Below, piece after piece: positions 27,517 to 37,234 of a stretch of DNA of 64,000 nt. The stretch lies in the NCBI GenBank assembly GCA_036004685.1, contig DASYRE010000031.1:1-64000 (forward strand), given 5' to 3'. The notes below the pieces were generated by a model that did no database searches, was not told the DNA's origin, and worked only from the letters and a program-made list of their open reading frames with translations. Both the position numbers and the translations under genes were made by a program. Each line of letters starts with the position of its first letter. Within the stretch, counting starts at the first letter, position 1. The stretch is from Candidatus Polarisedimenticolia bacterium (GTDB taxonomy: Bacteria > Acidobacteriota > Polarisedimenticolia > Gp22-AA2 > AA152).

Positions 27517-30081
27517 GTGGGCAGCAAAGGTGATAAGCGCACATTTCAGAACGAGGACCTTCTCCTGAAGGTGACCGACAACATCGACCCGAAGACATGG
27601 AACGAGGGGAAGTACGAGGCATTTTTGGACGAGCTCTGCGGCTATAGGGAATACCAAAAAGAGGCCATCCGCGCGACGTTACGCTTCCTACTTGGCGGCA
27701 AATACACCAACCTTCGAGAACTTGCGAAGGAGAATTTCGACGACAACGCGGAGCTGCAGGAGCGCTATGGATCTTGGGCGGGCATGGAGAAGCAGCTTCA
27801 GTTGCCTGAACAGTTAGCCTGCTCTGTCGATCAGGCGACGGGGACTGGAAAGAGCTATGTCCTCTATGGGCTAGCGATGATCTTACTAGCCGAAGGAACG
27901 GCCGATCGCGTACTCGTGCTCTGCCCATCGAACACGATCGAGGACGGCCTTCTGAAGAAGTTTAGGGAGAAGGCTGGCAACAGCGATCTTCGAGATGCCC
28001 TCCCCGACGGCGCGCGATTCGGGACGCCCAAGATTATCAACGCATCGGAAAGCATCGTGGATGGCTCAATCTGCGTAGAGAACTACCATGCCATTCTGGA
28101 GAATACCAAGTCCTCCATACGCGAAAGTTTGAAGGGCAAGGGCGCCCGGGTAGCCGTGATCAACGACGAGGCACATCACGTCGTCAATGAGTCCGGGACG
28201 ACCTCCAAACGATGGAAGGAGTTCCTCGAAGATCCCGACTATGGGTTCAGGATGGTAGTGGGCGTTTCTGGAACATGCTACGTGGGAGACGATTATTTTG
28301 CCGACGTGGTTCATCGCTACTCGCTGAGGCAGGCCATCGAGGAGAAGTTCGTCAAGAGGGTGGAGTATGTGGACGAACTCCCGCCCGCCGCCGAAAAACC
28401 GGAGGAGAAGTGGCAACTGATTTACAACCGACACGAGGACTGGAAGAAGAAACTCAAGGCTAGGGGCATTCGGCCGCTGACGATCGTCGTCACGAAAGGA
28501 ATCGCCGATGCCGAGCGGGTCGCGGAGGAATTGCAGGGCTTCCTCGAAGAGTGGGAGAGTCTCAAGTCTGACCAGGCGGCGGCAAAGGTCCTGTGCGTGA
28601 CCTCGGCGGCGAAGCATCAGCCCAATGTTGCCAGGCTGCGGGTGGTGGACAGTCCCGCGAGCAAGGTGGAGTGGATCATATCGGTCTCAATGCTCAGCGA
28701 AGGCTGGGATGTAAAGAATGTGTTCCAAATCGTTCCGCACGAAGAGCGCGCCTTTAACAGCAAGCTGCTCGTTGCTCAGGTGCTTGGTCGCGGCTTGCGT
28801 CGGCCAGATGGCTGGAAGGGTGAGGACCCAGTTGTGACGGTATTCAACCACGATTCGTGGTCAAATCGGATCAAGCATCTGGTGAATGAGATTCTGGAGA
28901 TCGAGCGGCGGCTGACATCTACGGTCAGTGCGGCATCGCCTCACAATTTCGACCTACACAATCTCGACTACACTCGTGAAGAGGATGCTACGACTTATGC
29001 CAAAAAGGGGGAATATAGGCTGTTCGAGGGTGGCTATGTTGATTTGCCCACGCAAGTGGAAACGGAGGATGTCACAGTTGGGTTCGAGCGCGCCGTTTCG
29101 GAAGAGCACGTGACCTTCAAGACGACGATTCGTCACAAAACGTGGACGGTCGAGGAAGTCGCTGAGCAGATGTATCAGCGGCTCAAGTCGATTGATGACG
29201 AATCGAAGGATGCCGATGACCCGAAGGATCGAACTAGCTATGCGAAGAGGTTCCCACGGGCCGTGTGCGAGGAGGTCGTTACGGCTTCGCTCAGGCACGC
29301 GAACGTCAGGACAGGCAAGATCACCGATGACAACAGGCAGAAGTTTCTGCAGGCGCTGGGCACACTACGGCGTAAGGCGGCGAAGCGGGTCGTTTACAAG
29401 CTGTCGCCCAATGCGCTGCTGTATGAGAACACCTCCACACGACAAGCAGAAAGCTGTAGCGCTGCCGAATTGCGTCGCGGGTCCAAAACAGTGTTCTACC
29501 CTCCCGGCTGCGCTAGCACTCTCGTTGACGAGCAGAAGGAGTTTTTCCGCGAGGTGGAGGACCCTGATGGTGATTTCCGAGGTGGGCGTGAGGAAGTCAG
29601 TAACACCGCGGACTTCAAGACTCCGCTAAATCTCGCCATTGCGGATGCAACGCCGGAAAGAAAGTTCATTCGCCTGCTGGTCAGTCGGGATAACGCCCAT
29701 ACGTTCAATGCCTGGCTGAAAAATACACCGGTCGGGTTCTACGTGATTGAATATGCTTGGAAGAAAGGCAATAAGCCAAAGCGCGGAGAGTTTGCTCCCG
29801 ACTTTTTCATCAAGCAGGACGATCGCATCTTCGTTGTCGAGATCAAGGGCGACGAGGAGATCGCCGATCCTTCGGCCGACAATGTTAAGAAGCACGAATA
29901 CGCGACTGATCATTTCAAGCGACTCAACCAATGGCTCGAAAAGGTCAAGATATCGACTCGCTATCAGTTCAACATGATTTCGCCGAGGAGCTTCAACGTC
30001 TTCTTCCAGAAGCTCAGAAGCAGAGACGCCGTTGGTTTTCGCTCTGACTTGGATGTCTCCATGACGAAAGCTGCGAGCTAG
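27517..30081 (+). CDS. Type III restriction system Res: helicase-nuclease
   Basis: 854-residue protein starting at GTG 27517. Superfamily 2 helicase motifs are present: ATGTGKS (Walker A, about 107-113), DEAHH (Walker B, about 214), and [10 protein letters not shown] (motif VI, near residue 420). Near the C-terminus is a PD-(D/E)xK nuclease: PDFFIKQ followed by VVEIKGD. Res moves along DNA using ATP and cuts when two Mod sites face each other. All key residues look intact, so the system may be active. It is co-transcribed with mod. Confidence 0.92.
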   Translation: MGSKGDKRTFQNEDLLLKVTDNIDPKTWNEGKYEAFLDELCGYREYQKEAIRATLRFLLGGKYTNLRELAKENFDDNAELQERYGSWAGMEKQLQLPEQLACSVDQATGTGKSYVLYGLAMILLAEGTADRVLVLCPSNTIEDGLLKKFREKAGNSDLRDALPDGARFGTPKIINASESIVDGSICVENYHAILENTKSSIRESLKGKGARVAVINDEAHHVVNESGTTSKRWKEFLEDPDYGFRMVVGVSGTCYVGDDYFADVVHRYSLRQAIEEKFVKRVEYVDELPPAAEKPEEKWQLIYNRHEDWKKKLKARGIRPLTIVVTKGIADAERVAEELQGFLEEWESLKSDQAAAKVLCVTSAAKHQPNVARLRVVDSPASKVEWIISVSMLSEGWDVKNVFQIVPHEERAFNSKLLVAQVLGRGLRRPDGWKGEDPVVTVFNHDSWSNRIKHLVNEILEIERRLTSTVSAASPHNFDLHNLDYTREEDATTYAKKGEYRLFEGGYVDLPTQVETEDVTVGFERAVSEEHVTFKTTIRHKTWTVEEVAEQMYQRLKSIDDESKDADDPKDRTSYAKRFPRAVCEEVVTASLRHANVRTGKITDDNRQKFLQALGTLRRKAAKRVVYKLSPNALLYENTSTRQAESCSAAELRRGSKTVFYPPGCASTLVDEQKEFFREVEDPDGDFRGGREEVSNTADFKTPLNLAIADATPERKFIRLLVSRDNAHTFNAWLKNTPVGFYVIEYAWKKGNKPKRGEFAPDFFIKQDDRIFVVEIKGDEEIADPSADNVKKHEYATDHFKRLNQWLEKVKISTRYQFNMISPRSFNVFFQKLRSRDAVGFRSDLDVSMTKAAS

Positions 30082-30086
30082 GGGTA

Positions 30087-30212
30087 GTGATTAGCTTCTT
30101 AGCCACGCCGATCGAACTGCACGACTCCAATACACGGTCGAGCTGCGGCGACTACATTAGCGCCTACGACATCGGGCAAGCCGTGCAGGACGGCGCTACG
30201 GTGCTGACCTAA
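30087..30212 (+). pseudogene. Type I restriction HsdR remnant
   Basis: A 41-codon stretch from GTG 30087 to TAA 30210-30212 translates to a piece of the HsdR motor region. It contains TPIEL, then DSNTR, GDYI, YDI and QDGATV, in the order of the HsdR conserved block (TPIEL, NTR, GDYI, YDI, DGATV). Nothing upstream or downstream continues the gene. It follows Res by 5 bases, so it marks replacement or decay of a type I system at the same site. Confidence 0.7.
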
Positions 30213-30314
30213 TGCCAAACTCGGCCGGCCACGCTCGCGCTCGGTTGGTCGCGCGAACGTCATCTGCGTTGCGTCCATCCTTTTGGCTACCTATATTCTA
30301 ACTCCCCTCCACGC

Positions 30315-33300
30315 TCACTCGTCAATCCTCAGCGTCAGCTGAATAGTATCGGGGAAGCCGAGGTGCGAGCCGAGAAGGACGAGGTGATAGAGACCGGGTC
30401 GATCGAGGTGATAACCGCCCTTGCCGTTGAGGAGGATCTTGAATACGATCCACTCCCCGGGCTGAAGGTCCCTTTTCTTGCTCGAGCTCGTCATCCTCGC
30501 AGGGTTCATATTCTTCCCAGGGTTCGCCGGCTGTGCGGAGCCTACCTCCTTCCCAGAGATCACCTTCGCAGGGCCCTTAACATAGGCTGGCTGTGGCGTG
30601 ATTGCGTTCCATTCGTCGTCCAGGATTCGAAAGAGCGCCGTTCCGTCGAAAACCGACAAGGATGCGGGGATCTTGACGGTCTTGGGGGAGATGTTCTTGA
30701 TGGCGACGTAGAGGGCGATGTTTTCGCCGACGTGGTAGCTCTTTTGCGGAGCCGCGAGGCGGCAGAGGGTGGGGAAGGGGCCGTGGCGGACGGCTTGTTT
30801 GGCACCGGGGATCCCCTTGCGACCTTTAGCGATCTTTACGAATCCTCCGGTCGCGCGGCTGAATTGCGCGGTGGCGCCGGAGGTGATGACCTGGATCTCC
30901 GCCAAAGCCTTCGCGCTAATGTTCGATGAGGATTGTCCGGAAAAGGGATCCGTCGTGTCGGCCCCATCCACAAGCGTTACGACTTCGGTGTCGAGAGCGC
31001 CGTGGATGTTGGGGCTGCCGCTATTCTCTATCTCAGTGACGCCAGGAGCCAGGGTCAGGACGTCCTGGTAGTCTCGAGCCATAACGGGCAGGTTTGAGAT
31101 GTAGGCAGCGCTGGCAGTGGTTGCCACCGACGCACTCGAAGTGCTAATGACTTCCGATTGAGCCGCAACGGTTACAGTTTCTGCGTACCCTTGTCCAGGA
31201 ACACCGCCGGGGACTCCTCCTAGAACTCCGCCGATAACGCCTCCAACAACACCACCCTCAACGCCTCCTACCACGCTGCCGGCGACACCGCCAGCGACTG
31301 CGCTATCGGTGCTCGCCACAGGCTCTTCCTTCATCCCCTCGGGCATCACGAGAGGAACTTTGACCTGTTCGGGCTCTACCGGCTCGGTCCGGGGCTGCTC
31401 TTCCACCGCTACGAAGGAGGTGTAGGCGGACACGAGGCGGTGGGATAAGGCGACATCCGTGATCTCCTCGACGAGCTCATGATTTGGATTGCCGATGAGC
31501 TGATTGCTCAGCTCCTCGATCTTCGAACGGGCCCAGAGGGAGGCGATAGCTTCGCCTCCGTCGGAGCGCTCCGGGAGCTGAATCGTGAGGCGGCGCTCGT
31601 AGGGCTGGCCTCCGAGCTTGCCGTGTAGGGTGATGTCACCAGCGCCTGCCTGATCGTAGCGTCCCATCAGGACGATCGGCTTGCCGAGGAAGAGATCGGG
31701 GAGCTGCGCGGGATAGGCGTCGGAGACCTTGAAGTCGCCCCAGTTCACCTCGAGGTCGGTCAGGTAGGGGTTCCGGATCTTGTCGTAGAAGCTCCGGACG
31801 GACTCGCCGGCATTTTCATTCAGGGGCAGGTACTCCACGCCGCCGCGGCCGAACTCCGCCATCTTGTCGAGGAGGTAGCGGTTGGGAGAGCTGCCGACGC
31901 CAAAGGAGAAGAGGCGGGCGCCGCCCAGGTGCTCGCGCAGGTAGGCGAGGATCTCGTCCTCGTTGCCGATGAACCCGTCGGTCATGAAGGAGACGATCCG
32001 GAGGCGCTGGGGATCCTCCGGGTAGCTGAGGGACGCCTCGACGCCGTCGAGCAGGATCGTGCCGCCGTTGCCGGAAAGCTCGTCGACGTATTCGAGGGCG
32101 CGCGCCACGTGGCTGGGGGTCGCGGGGACGGGATCCGGAGCGAAGACTTCCACGTTGTCGGCGAAGCGGATGATCTGGAAGTTGTCGAGCGGATTCAGGT
32201 TCTCCAGGGCGTAGCGCATCGCTTCTTTGACCTTCTCGATGGGCTCGCCGCTCATCGAGCCGGAGCAGTCGACGACGAAGATCATCTCCTTGGGGGTGAT
32301 GCGGGCGTGGGCGGGCTGCAGCTCGGGCTGGATGAACATCAGGAAGTAGCCGGGGTCGCCGGCGGTGGCGCGGTGCGGCAGGACGGTGACTTCGGGAGCC
32401 GAGCCGTCGAGGCGGAAGCGCAGGACGAAGTCCTTGTTGGGGATGGAGTCCTCCTGGCGTAGGCGGACGGTGGCGCGGCCGGGAGCGGGGTTGTCGATGT
32501 CGACGGCGTGCGAGGTCGAAGCGAGGTCGTGGAGGCGCAGGCCGGTCTGGAGCTGGACTTCGAGGGCGATGTCGTGGCCGGAGCGCTCGCCGGGGCCTAG
32601 GACGGGCGGGGTGATCCGGGCGGTGTCGGGGGCGCTGGCACCGGGAGCGGTGGCCCCGCGGAGGACGTCGGCCGGGTCATCCGTGCCGTCATCATCGGTG
32701 TCAAGGTCGTTGTCGGGATCGGAGTCGTCTTCTGCGTCGAGTTCGTCCGTGGCCTCTGGGGCGATCTCGGTCTCAGAATCGCCAGAGGCACCGGCAACAT
32801 CGGCGAGTGTGAGAACGTCAGTACAGATGTTCCCGCTCTCCTGACCCCAAGGAGCGGATGTTCTCGGCCCTGTATTGCCAGGCATGAACCGCTCTCCCAC
32901 GACCATCGGGAACACGAACTCGTAGAACCCGGAATCGTAGGTGAGAACGTCGAAGAAGCGGATGCTGACGACGATCTCCTCGCCGGGGAGGATGTTCGCG
33001 ACCGACTGGGTGAAAATGTTGGGGCGCTCCTGGTCGAGGAGCGCGGCGGTCCGGCCGGAGCGCCGGGCGACGTCGTACAGCGCCCGCGCCTCTTCCCTCT
33101 TCTTGATGGCGCCGCGGATCACCCGGTCGCCGATGCGGATCTCCATGTCGTCCACGGCCGCCTTGTGCGGCAGCGGAAAGACGTAGACCGCTTCGATGGG
33201 ATGGTCGTACGGGTTCTGGAAGACCTGGTTGACGCGGACCTGCGCAACGTTGCCGGTGATCTCGGCATGGACGTCGGTGTGCTTGAGAGGAAAGGGCTTG

Positions 33301-33473
33301 GTCTCGCCCTTTTCGGACGTGGCGCGAAGCTCTCCGCCGGGGATCGGATTAGCCGGGGTCGACTCACCAGGCTGGGTGGCGGGACCTTGCTGGGCTCGAA
33401 GCGCGCCAGGGGCGGCGATGAGGAAGAGGGCGAGAAGAACGACTGCGTGGGCGAGAACGGGGATTCGTCTCAT
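30315..33473 (-). CDS. VIT/VWA protein fused to an Oar-like plug segment
   Basis: 1052-residue exported protein. Signal peptide about 1-27. VIT domain about 60-195 (HPIEAVYVFPLP, TAALLDQERPNIFTQ). An Asp/Glu-rich insert follows at about 235-268. The VWA domain starts near 395 with an intact MIDAS motif (Asp402, Ser404, Ser406). Then comes a Gly-Val-rich run (about 727-760) and a segment at about 790-885 (NLPVMARDYQDVLTLAPGV, NIHGALDTEVVTLVDG, ITSGATAQFSRATGGFV) that matches the plug region of Acidobacteria Oar-like TonB-dependent receptors. No outer membrane barrel follows; instead a 150-residue beta domain ends the protein. The ribosome binding site is GGGAGG. It is paralogous in its first half to the gene at 5454-7892. 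Confidence 0.85.
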   Translation of the reverse strand: MRRIPVLAHAVVLLALFLIAAPGALRAQQGPATQPGESTPANPIPGGELRATSEKGETKPFPLKHTDVHAEITGNVAQVRVNQVFQNPYDHPIEAVYVFPLPHKAAVDDMEIRIGDRVIRGAIKKREEARALYDVARRSGRTAALLDQERPNIFTQSVANILPGEEIVVSIRFFDVLTYDSGFYEFVFPMVVGERFMPGNTGPRTSAPWGQESGNICTDVLTLADVAGASGDSETEIAPEATDELDAEDDSDPDNDLDTDDDGTDDPADVLRGATAPGASAPDTARITPPVLGPGERSGHDIALEVQLQTGLRLHDLASTSHAVDIDNPAPGRATVRLRQEDSIPNKDFVLRFRLDGSAPEVTVLPHRATAGDPGYFLMFIQPELQPAHARITPKEMIFVVDCSGSMSGEPIEKVKEAMRYALENLNPLDNFQIIRFADNVEVFAPDPVPATPSHVARALEYVDELSGNGGTILLDGVEASLSYPEDPQRLRIVSFMTDGFIGNEDEILAYLREHLGGARLFSFGVGSSPNRYLLDKMAEFGRGGVEYLPLNENAGESVRSFYDKIRNPYLTDLEVNWGDFKVSDAYPAQLPDLFLGKPIVLMGRYDQAGAGDITLHGKLGGQPYERRLTIQLPERSDGGEAIASLWARSKIEELSNQLIGNPNHELVEEITDVALSHRLVSAYTSFVAVEEQPRTEPVEPEQVKVPLVMPEGMKEEPVASTDSAVAGGVAGSVVGGVEGGVVGGVIGGVLGGVPGGVPGQGYAETVTVAAQSEVISTSSASVATTASAAYISNLPVMARDYQDVLTLAPGVTEIENSGSPNIHGALDTEVVTLVDGADTTDPFSGQSSSNISAKALAEIQVITSGATAQFSRATGGFVKIAKGRKGIPGAKQAVRHGPFPTLCRLAAPQKSYHVGENIALYVAIKNISPKTVKIPASLSVFDGTALFRILDDEWNAITPQPAYVKGPAKVISGKEVGSAQPANPGKNMNPARMTSSSKKRDLQPGEWIVFKILLNGKGGYHLDRPGLYHLVLLGSHLGFPDTIQLTLRIDE

Positions 33474-33646
33474 GGCGGCACCTCCCAGGCCAGTGAGTTT
33501 GATCCCCCGTTGTCAATGTACGCGCAGAGTCTAGAAGGAGGGAGGAAGAAATGACGCGGCGTGCTGTCTCCAACCCGCGCCGGGAGCGGCATGCGCACCG
33601 CAGCCTAGGAACCAATGAGAATTAGGAGGGGAGTTTCCTTCCAGGA

Positions 33647-34021
33647 TCAGGATTCCTGAATCTTCTTGGCGAGACGGATCAGATCCTCGCGAGTGAGCTT
33701 CTTGCCCTTCATCGCTCGGAAAAGAATGGGAAGAGCATTGAGAAGATCTGGATCGCCCGTGATGTCCGGCGGGATTCTCCCCCCTCCGACAGCTGCCAGG
33801 CTGACCATCTCTCGCCATTCCTCTGTGTTCTTCCGGATCTCGAGTGCGTTCCCTATGCGCTCCAGGACTACAGCGTCCTGCGGTGGGGCCAGGACGCCAC
33901 GCTCGTATCGACTCAGGTTTCCTGGGTCAATTCCCGCTCGGTGTGCGAATGCTCGCAACGTCTGCTTCTTCGCGATCCTGCGGGTTTTGAGCCAATCGCC
34001 GAAGGTTGTGGTTTGAGACAT
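33647..34021 (-). CDS. XRE-family helix-turn-helix regulator
   Basis: 124-residue DNA-binding protein; ATG 34021 is chosen because AAGGAGGT lies 8 bases before it (GTG 34030 would overlap that site). The helix-turn-helix is at about 8-62: FGDWLKTRRIAKKQTLRAF, then RAGIDPGNLSRYERG and PPQD. The C-terminal part (EEWREMV, then LLNALPILFRAMKGKKL) is also seen in antitoxin-like XRE proteins whose partner is a RelE/HigB-type toxin, but no toxin gene is adjacent. Its promoter has a palindromic operator, so it probably represses itself. Confidence 0.82.
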   Translation of the reverse strand: MSQTTTFGDWLKTRRIAKKQTLRAFAHRAGIDPGNLSRYERGVLAPPQDAVVLERIGNALEIRKNTEEWREMVSLAAVGGGRIPPDITGDPDLLNALPILFRAMKGKKLTREDLIRLAKKIQES

Positions 34022-34048
34022 GTATTGCACCTCCTTGCTGTATCACCA

Positions 34049-34092
34049 TTACAACGTTGTAAATAATATACAACAAAGGTAACGAGAGTCAA
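34049..34092 (-). promoter_or_regulatory. Promoter and palindromic operator of the XRE gene
   Basis: On the minus strand: -35 TTGACT (34092-34087), 16-base spacer, -10 TATATT (34070-34065). Immediately downstream is the perfect palindrome TTACAACGTTGTAA (34049-34062). A half-site, ATACAAC, lies on the other side of the -10 box (34068-34074), so repressor dimers could bind on both sides. Confidence 0.65.
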
Positions 34093-34102
34093 GGGCAATG
34101 TT

Positions 34103-34535
34103 GAAGAATTCTTGGCTTTTCAGGCAATGTATCACCTTGCGTGCCCATCCCTGGGCCGGCCGCTCTTTCGAGTCTACAATCGCAGCTTCTTACAAGGTGC
34201 GGCGCGGGCGCGGCCGGGGCGGCCGGCCGGGCGTGGCGCATGACGGATCGGAGCGGGCTTTCATGTTGAAGATCCCGCGGGGCTTTTGGGCCGCGATCTC
34301 GAACCTCCTGATCTCCATTCCGTAGAAGCAAAATCCCGCCGACGCGTAAGGCGAGCTCTCATAGCGCAGCAGGCCATAGCCATACAAGGTGCGGAAACTC
34401 AGGCCGTCAAGGAGTCGTCTCGATTGGCCTCGGGGTTCGGGCAGTACCAGGATGGGGGTTGCGTATCCCGCACCTTACCCCGGTCTCTACGGTCTCAACG
34501 TGCAGGCTGGAAGAAGAATTCGCGGAGGGTGAGCC
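34103..34535. other. Gap of 433 bases without a supported gene
   Basis: No gene with a recognisable family or ribosome binding site was found. A minus-strand frame at 34190-34387 contains a plausible stretch (GFCFYGMEIRRFEIAAQKPR) but then becomes Arg-Pro-rich, so it may be a decayed fragment. The 12-base string TACAAGGTGCGG occurs twice, near 34192 and 34382. Confidence 0.4.
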
Positions 34536-34577
34536 GGGGAGCGGCCACCACCGAGGGGAGGATGGTGGCCGCTCCCC
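34536..34577 (-). terminator. Perfect 15-bp hairpin after the IPT/TIG gene
   Basis: GGGGAGCGGCCACCA pairs perfectly with TGGTGGCCGCTCCCC around a 12-base loop, 9 bases below the stop of the minus-strand gene. There is no T run, so it may stop transcription poorly or protect the message 3' end. Confidence 0.5.
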
Positions 34578-34585
34578 CGCGTGTT

Positions 34586-37153
34586 TTATTCGACCCTTAA
34601 GACTTGATACTTGAGCCAGTAGCTCCCCGTATCGTCGTCGTTGTTGAAGTTGAGCTTGCCGCCGAACTTCGCCGCCGTGCCGGTGAAGTTGATCAGCTCC
34701 TGGCCGGTCCAGGCGAGGTTCTGCGTCCCGAGATTGTCGGGGTCGCCGCCGAGCCAGACGACGAGCTTCTGGACGAGCGGCACCATGAGCTTGACGACCA
34801 GGGCCGCCTCGACCTGGCCCACGCCCGTGAGGATGTTCTGCGCCAGATCGCCGATGAAGCCGATCACCTTGTTGGCGGAGGCGGCGTCGCCGGCGTCCCA
34901 CTCGTAGAGGGTCGTCGAGATGGCCAGCAGCCGGCGGACCTCGGAGGAGCCGCCCTTGACGGGGAAGACCGACTTGTCGGTGCTGTTGAACCAGTCGTCC
35001 TCGCCGTCGTCGAAGCCGGTGTAGTCGGTGGACGACTTGAGCCAGCCCATCTCGTCGGCGACGACGACCCACGAGGCGACCAGCTCGTCGTTCACCGAGA
35101 AGACGCCGACGATGCTCTCCGGATCGGATTCGTCGACGCAGTGCATCTGGGTGAATTCCGCGCGGTAGACCGAGGGGCTGACGTCGTAGAGGGCCCATTC
35201 GGTCACCGGCTGGCCGATCAGGTTGAGCAGGGCGACGCGATACTTGCCGGAGAGCAGGCCGGGAAGGATGACCTCGCCCTGCGTGTCGCCGAGGATCTTG
35301 AAATCGGCGACCACGGCGGTCTCGTTCGTGGGAAGGGTGACTTTGTTCCCCCAGGCGGAGGGAAAGATTCCCTGCCCATCCTGCGGCACGAACGCGATGA
35401 ACAGCGGCTTCGGAATCGACGTCGCGAAGCGCGCTCCCTGGATCATCACCTGCTTGCCGGGACGGCCGGGGGTCGACAGGCCGGTGATCGCCGGCGGCGG
35501 CGGGGGCGGCACGCGCACGAAGACCGGGTAGCGGTTGCTGGTCCGCTTCGTCGTCCCCACCGTGACGCTCACCTCGACCTCGTACTTGCCGGGCGTCATG
35601 CTGCCGGGGAGCTTCAGGGAGATGGCGGTATTGGACGCGGCGCCGGGAGTGCCGGGGCCGAAGGCTCCCGACGAGCCGTCCGAGAGCACCTGATAGAAAG
35701 TCACCTTGTCGAGGCTCTTGTCGGGCGAGAAGTTGCGCCCGATGAGCGTGACGCTCTGCCCGGGGTCGTAACCCTGCCCGACGTCGGGAGTGGTGCCGGT
35801 GATCTGGACTTGCATGGCGGCGTTCATCAGGGCGCTGGCGTTCGGCGCGACCATCTGATTGCCGGACGAGCCCGGGGCCTTCAGGAACTGCGCCGCCGGG
35901 ACGAGCGAGAACTCTTTCTTGACGAGCTGCACATCGAGGGGATGGGCCGGATCGAGATTCCGCATGGTCGCGGGGATCGCCCGGATCTTGGCCGATTCGG
36001 ACACCGCTTTGTAGTCGGCGACGAAGCCGGCGAGCATCTGCTTGCTGACCTCCGGGTGCTTCGCGAGCGTCTTGCTGAACGCCACGTCGAAGGCGGTCTT
36101 CCCGCCGGGGGCGCCGATCAGGCCGCGGTCGATGGTGTGGACGACGGCGGCGAGCAGCGGATCGGGGGCCGGGGCGGCCGCCATGATCCGCTCGAGGCGC
36201 TCGCGCTGCGTGTACACGGGGCGCTTGCGGTTCGGTGGAGCGCCCCGGCGGTTCGGGGGCAGAGCCAGGTTCGGGGCGGCCTTCACGGGAGCGTTGGCGA
36301 TGTTCGAGACCGACGTGCGGGTGGGAGCGCTGGTCATGTCCGCGGCGGCCGTCCCCTTTTTTTGAATCCCCTGTCCGCCGATGAGCGAGCCCGTTGTCGG
36401 GGCCGTGCGCGACTCTTGCTGTCCCGTCTGGATGCCTTGACCCGTGGCGGCCGCGGGCTGTGAAACGGGCCTGCTGATGACCGATCCGTTGGCGATCGTT
36501 CCCGCGGTGGGCGCGTTGCGCATCAGCGATCCCGTGCCGGGCGCGGAGCGCCGCGCCAGGGCGCCCGCCGCGCGGCCGGCGGCGCCGGCCGACATCGACG
36601 GGAAGTGCAGCTCGATCCGATCGATCCCCACGAAGTCGCCCTTGGACCTGCCGTTCCGGCTCTGCAGCCGGAGCGTCACGAGGTGCGTCCCCGGCCCCAG
36701 GTCGAGCGGCTTGAGCGCTTGCGCCTGGCGCATCACGCTCGGGGCGTAGCCGTCGATGCGCCCGACCTCCGTCCCGTCTACGAAGACGGCGTAGACGCCG
36801 TAATCGGGGGCGAGGGTGTAGGCAATCCAGGGCGCAAAGGTGGCTTTCCGGGAGAGCGGGAGCTTGAGCGTCAGTTCGGCGCCCGGCCCCGCGCCCGTCC
36901 ACAGCAGCTGCTCGCCGGAGGACCATTGGGCGCCGAAGCCGTTCATGGGCTGCGCCGTGACCTGGCCCGCCGTGGCCTTGGAATCCCGGACCAGCGACTC
37001 CCCTTCGAAGCCCGGCGCCGCGATCTGAACGAGCGCCGAAGGCCGAAGGTTCCCACTCCTGGCGACTTGTCCGAAGACCTGCCCGGCCGTCACGCCGGCG
37101 GTCAAAACGCACCTCAGGATACAGGTGAGGCAGCGACGTCCCCGAATACCCAT
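34586..37153 (-). CDS. Large secreted IPT/TIG-domain protein
   Basis: 855-residue exported protein; ATG 37153 is chosen because GGAGG lies 8 bases before it. The signal peptide covers about 1-27. The N-terminal third resembles a lectin- or CBM-like beta domain (WIAYTLAPDYGVYAVFVDG, GTHLVTLRLQS). A low-complexity linker follows, rich in Ala, Pro, Thr and Arg. In the middle are two IPT/TIG-like immunoglobulin folds, each with a G-x-x-V-x-I-x-G-x-x-F pattern (GQSVTLIGRNFSP and GKQVMIQGARF). The C-terminus (from about 650) is an unassigned domain with TQMHCVDESD. It was probably adjacent to the Kazal-like gene before the TA cassette was inserted. Function unknown; cell surface or matrix is likely. 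Confidence 0.75.
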   Translation of the reverse strand: MGIRGRRCLTCILRCVLTAGVTAGQVFGQVARSGNLRPSALVQIAAPGFEGESLVRDSKATAGQVTAQPMNGFGAQWSSGEQLLWTGAGPGAELTLKLPLSRKATFAPWIAYTLAPDYGVYAVFVDGTEVGRIDGYAPSVMRQAQALKPLDLGPGTHLVTLRLQSRNGRSKGDFVGIDRIELHFPSMSAGAAGRAAGALARRSAPGTGSLMRNAPTAGTIANGSVISRPVSQPAAATGQGIQTGQQESRTAPTTGSLIGGQGIQKKGTAAADMTSAPTRTSVSNIANAPVKAAPNLALPPNRRGAPPNRKRPVYTQRERLERIMAAAPAPDPLLAAVVHTIDRGLIGAPGGKTAFDVAFSKTLAKHPEVSKQMLAGFVADYKAVSESAKIRAIPATMRNLDPAHPLDVQLVKKEFSLVPAAQFLKAPGSSGNQMVAPNASALMNAAMQVQITGTTPDVGQGYDPGQSVTLIGRNFSPDKSLDKVTFYQVLSDGSSGAFGPGTPGAASNTAISLKLPGSMTPGKYEVEVSVTVGTTKRTSNRYPVFVRVPPPPPPAITGLSTPGRPGKQVMIQGARFATSIPKPLFIAFVPQDGQGIFPSAWGNKVTLPTNETAVVADFKILGDTQGEVILPGLLSGKYRVALLNLIGQPVTEWALYDVSPSVYRAEFTQMHCVDESDPESIVGVFSVNDELVASWVVVADEMGWLKSSTDYTGFDDGEDDWFNSTDKSVFPVKGGSSEVRRLLAISTTLYEWDAGDAASANKVIGFIGDLAQNILTGVGQVEAALVVKLMVPLVQKLVVWLGGDPDNLGTQNLAWTGQELINFTGTAAKFGGKLNFNNDDDTGSYWLKYQVLRVE

Positions 37154-37165
37154 GGCAATTCCCTC

Positions 37166-37227
37166 CTTGCTAGGGATCACGGAGAAGGGCCGCTCAGGGG
37201 GCCATGGCTGCCGGGATTACGGAAATG
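37166..37227. repeat. 62-bp direct repeat, left copy
   Basis: Matches 37871-37932 without gaps at 54 of 62 positions. The shared core is GGGCCGCTCAGGGGGCCATGG. The left copy starts inside the ribosome binding site of the IPT/TIG gene. Together the copies enclose the brnT/antitoxin cassette. Confidence 0.8.
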
Positions 37228-37234
37228 TCTCGGT

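Noticed and set aside
34407-37112. 901-codon open frame on the minus strand, overlapping the IPT/TIG gene
   Set aside because: It is Arg/Gly/Ala-rich without signal peptide or family motif; the other minus-strand frame has a signal peptide, a strong ribosome binding site and IPT/TIG domains. Long shadow frames are expected at this GC content.
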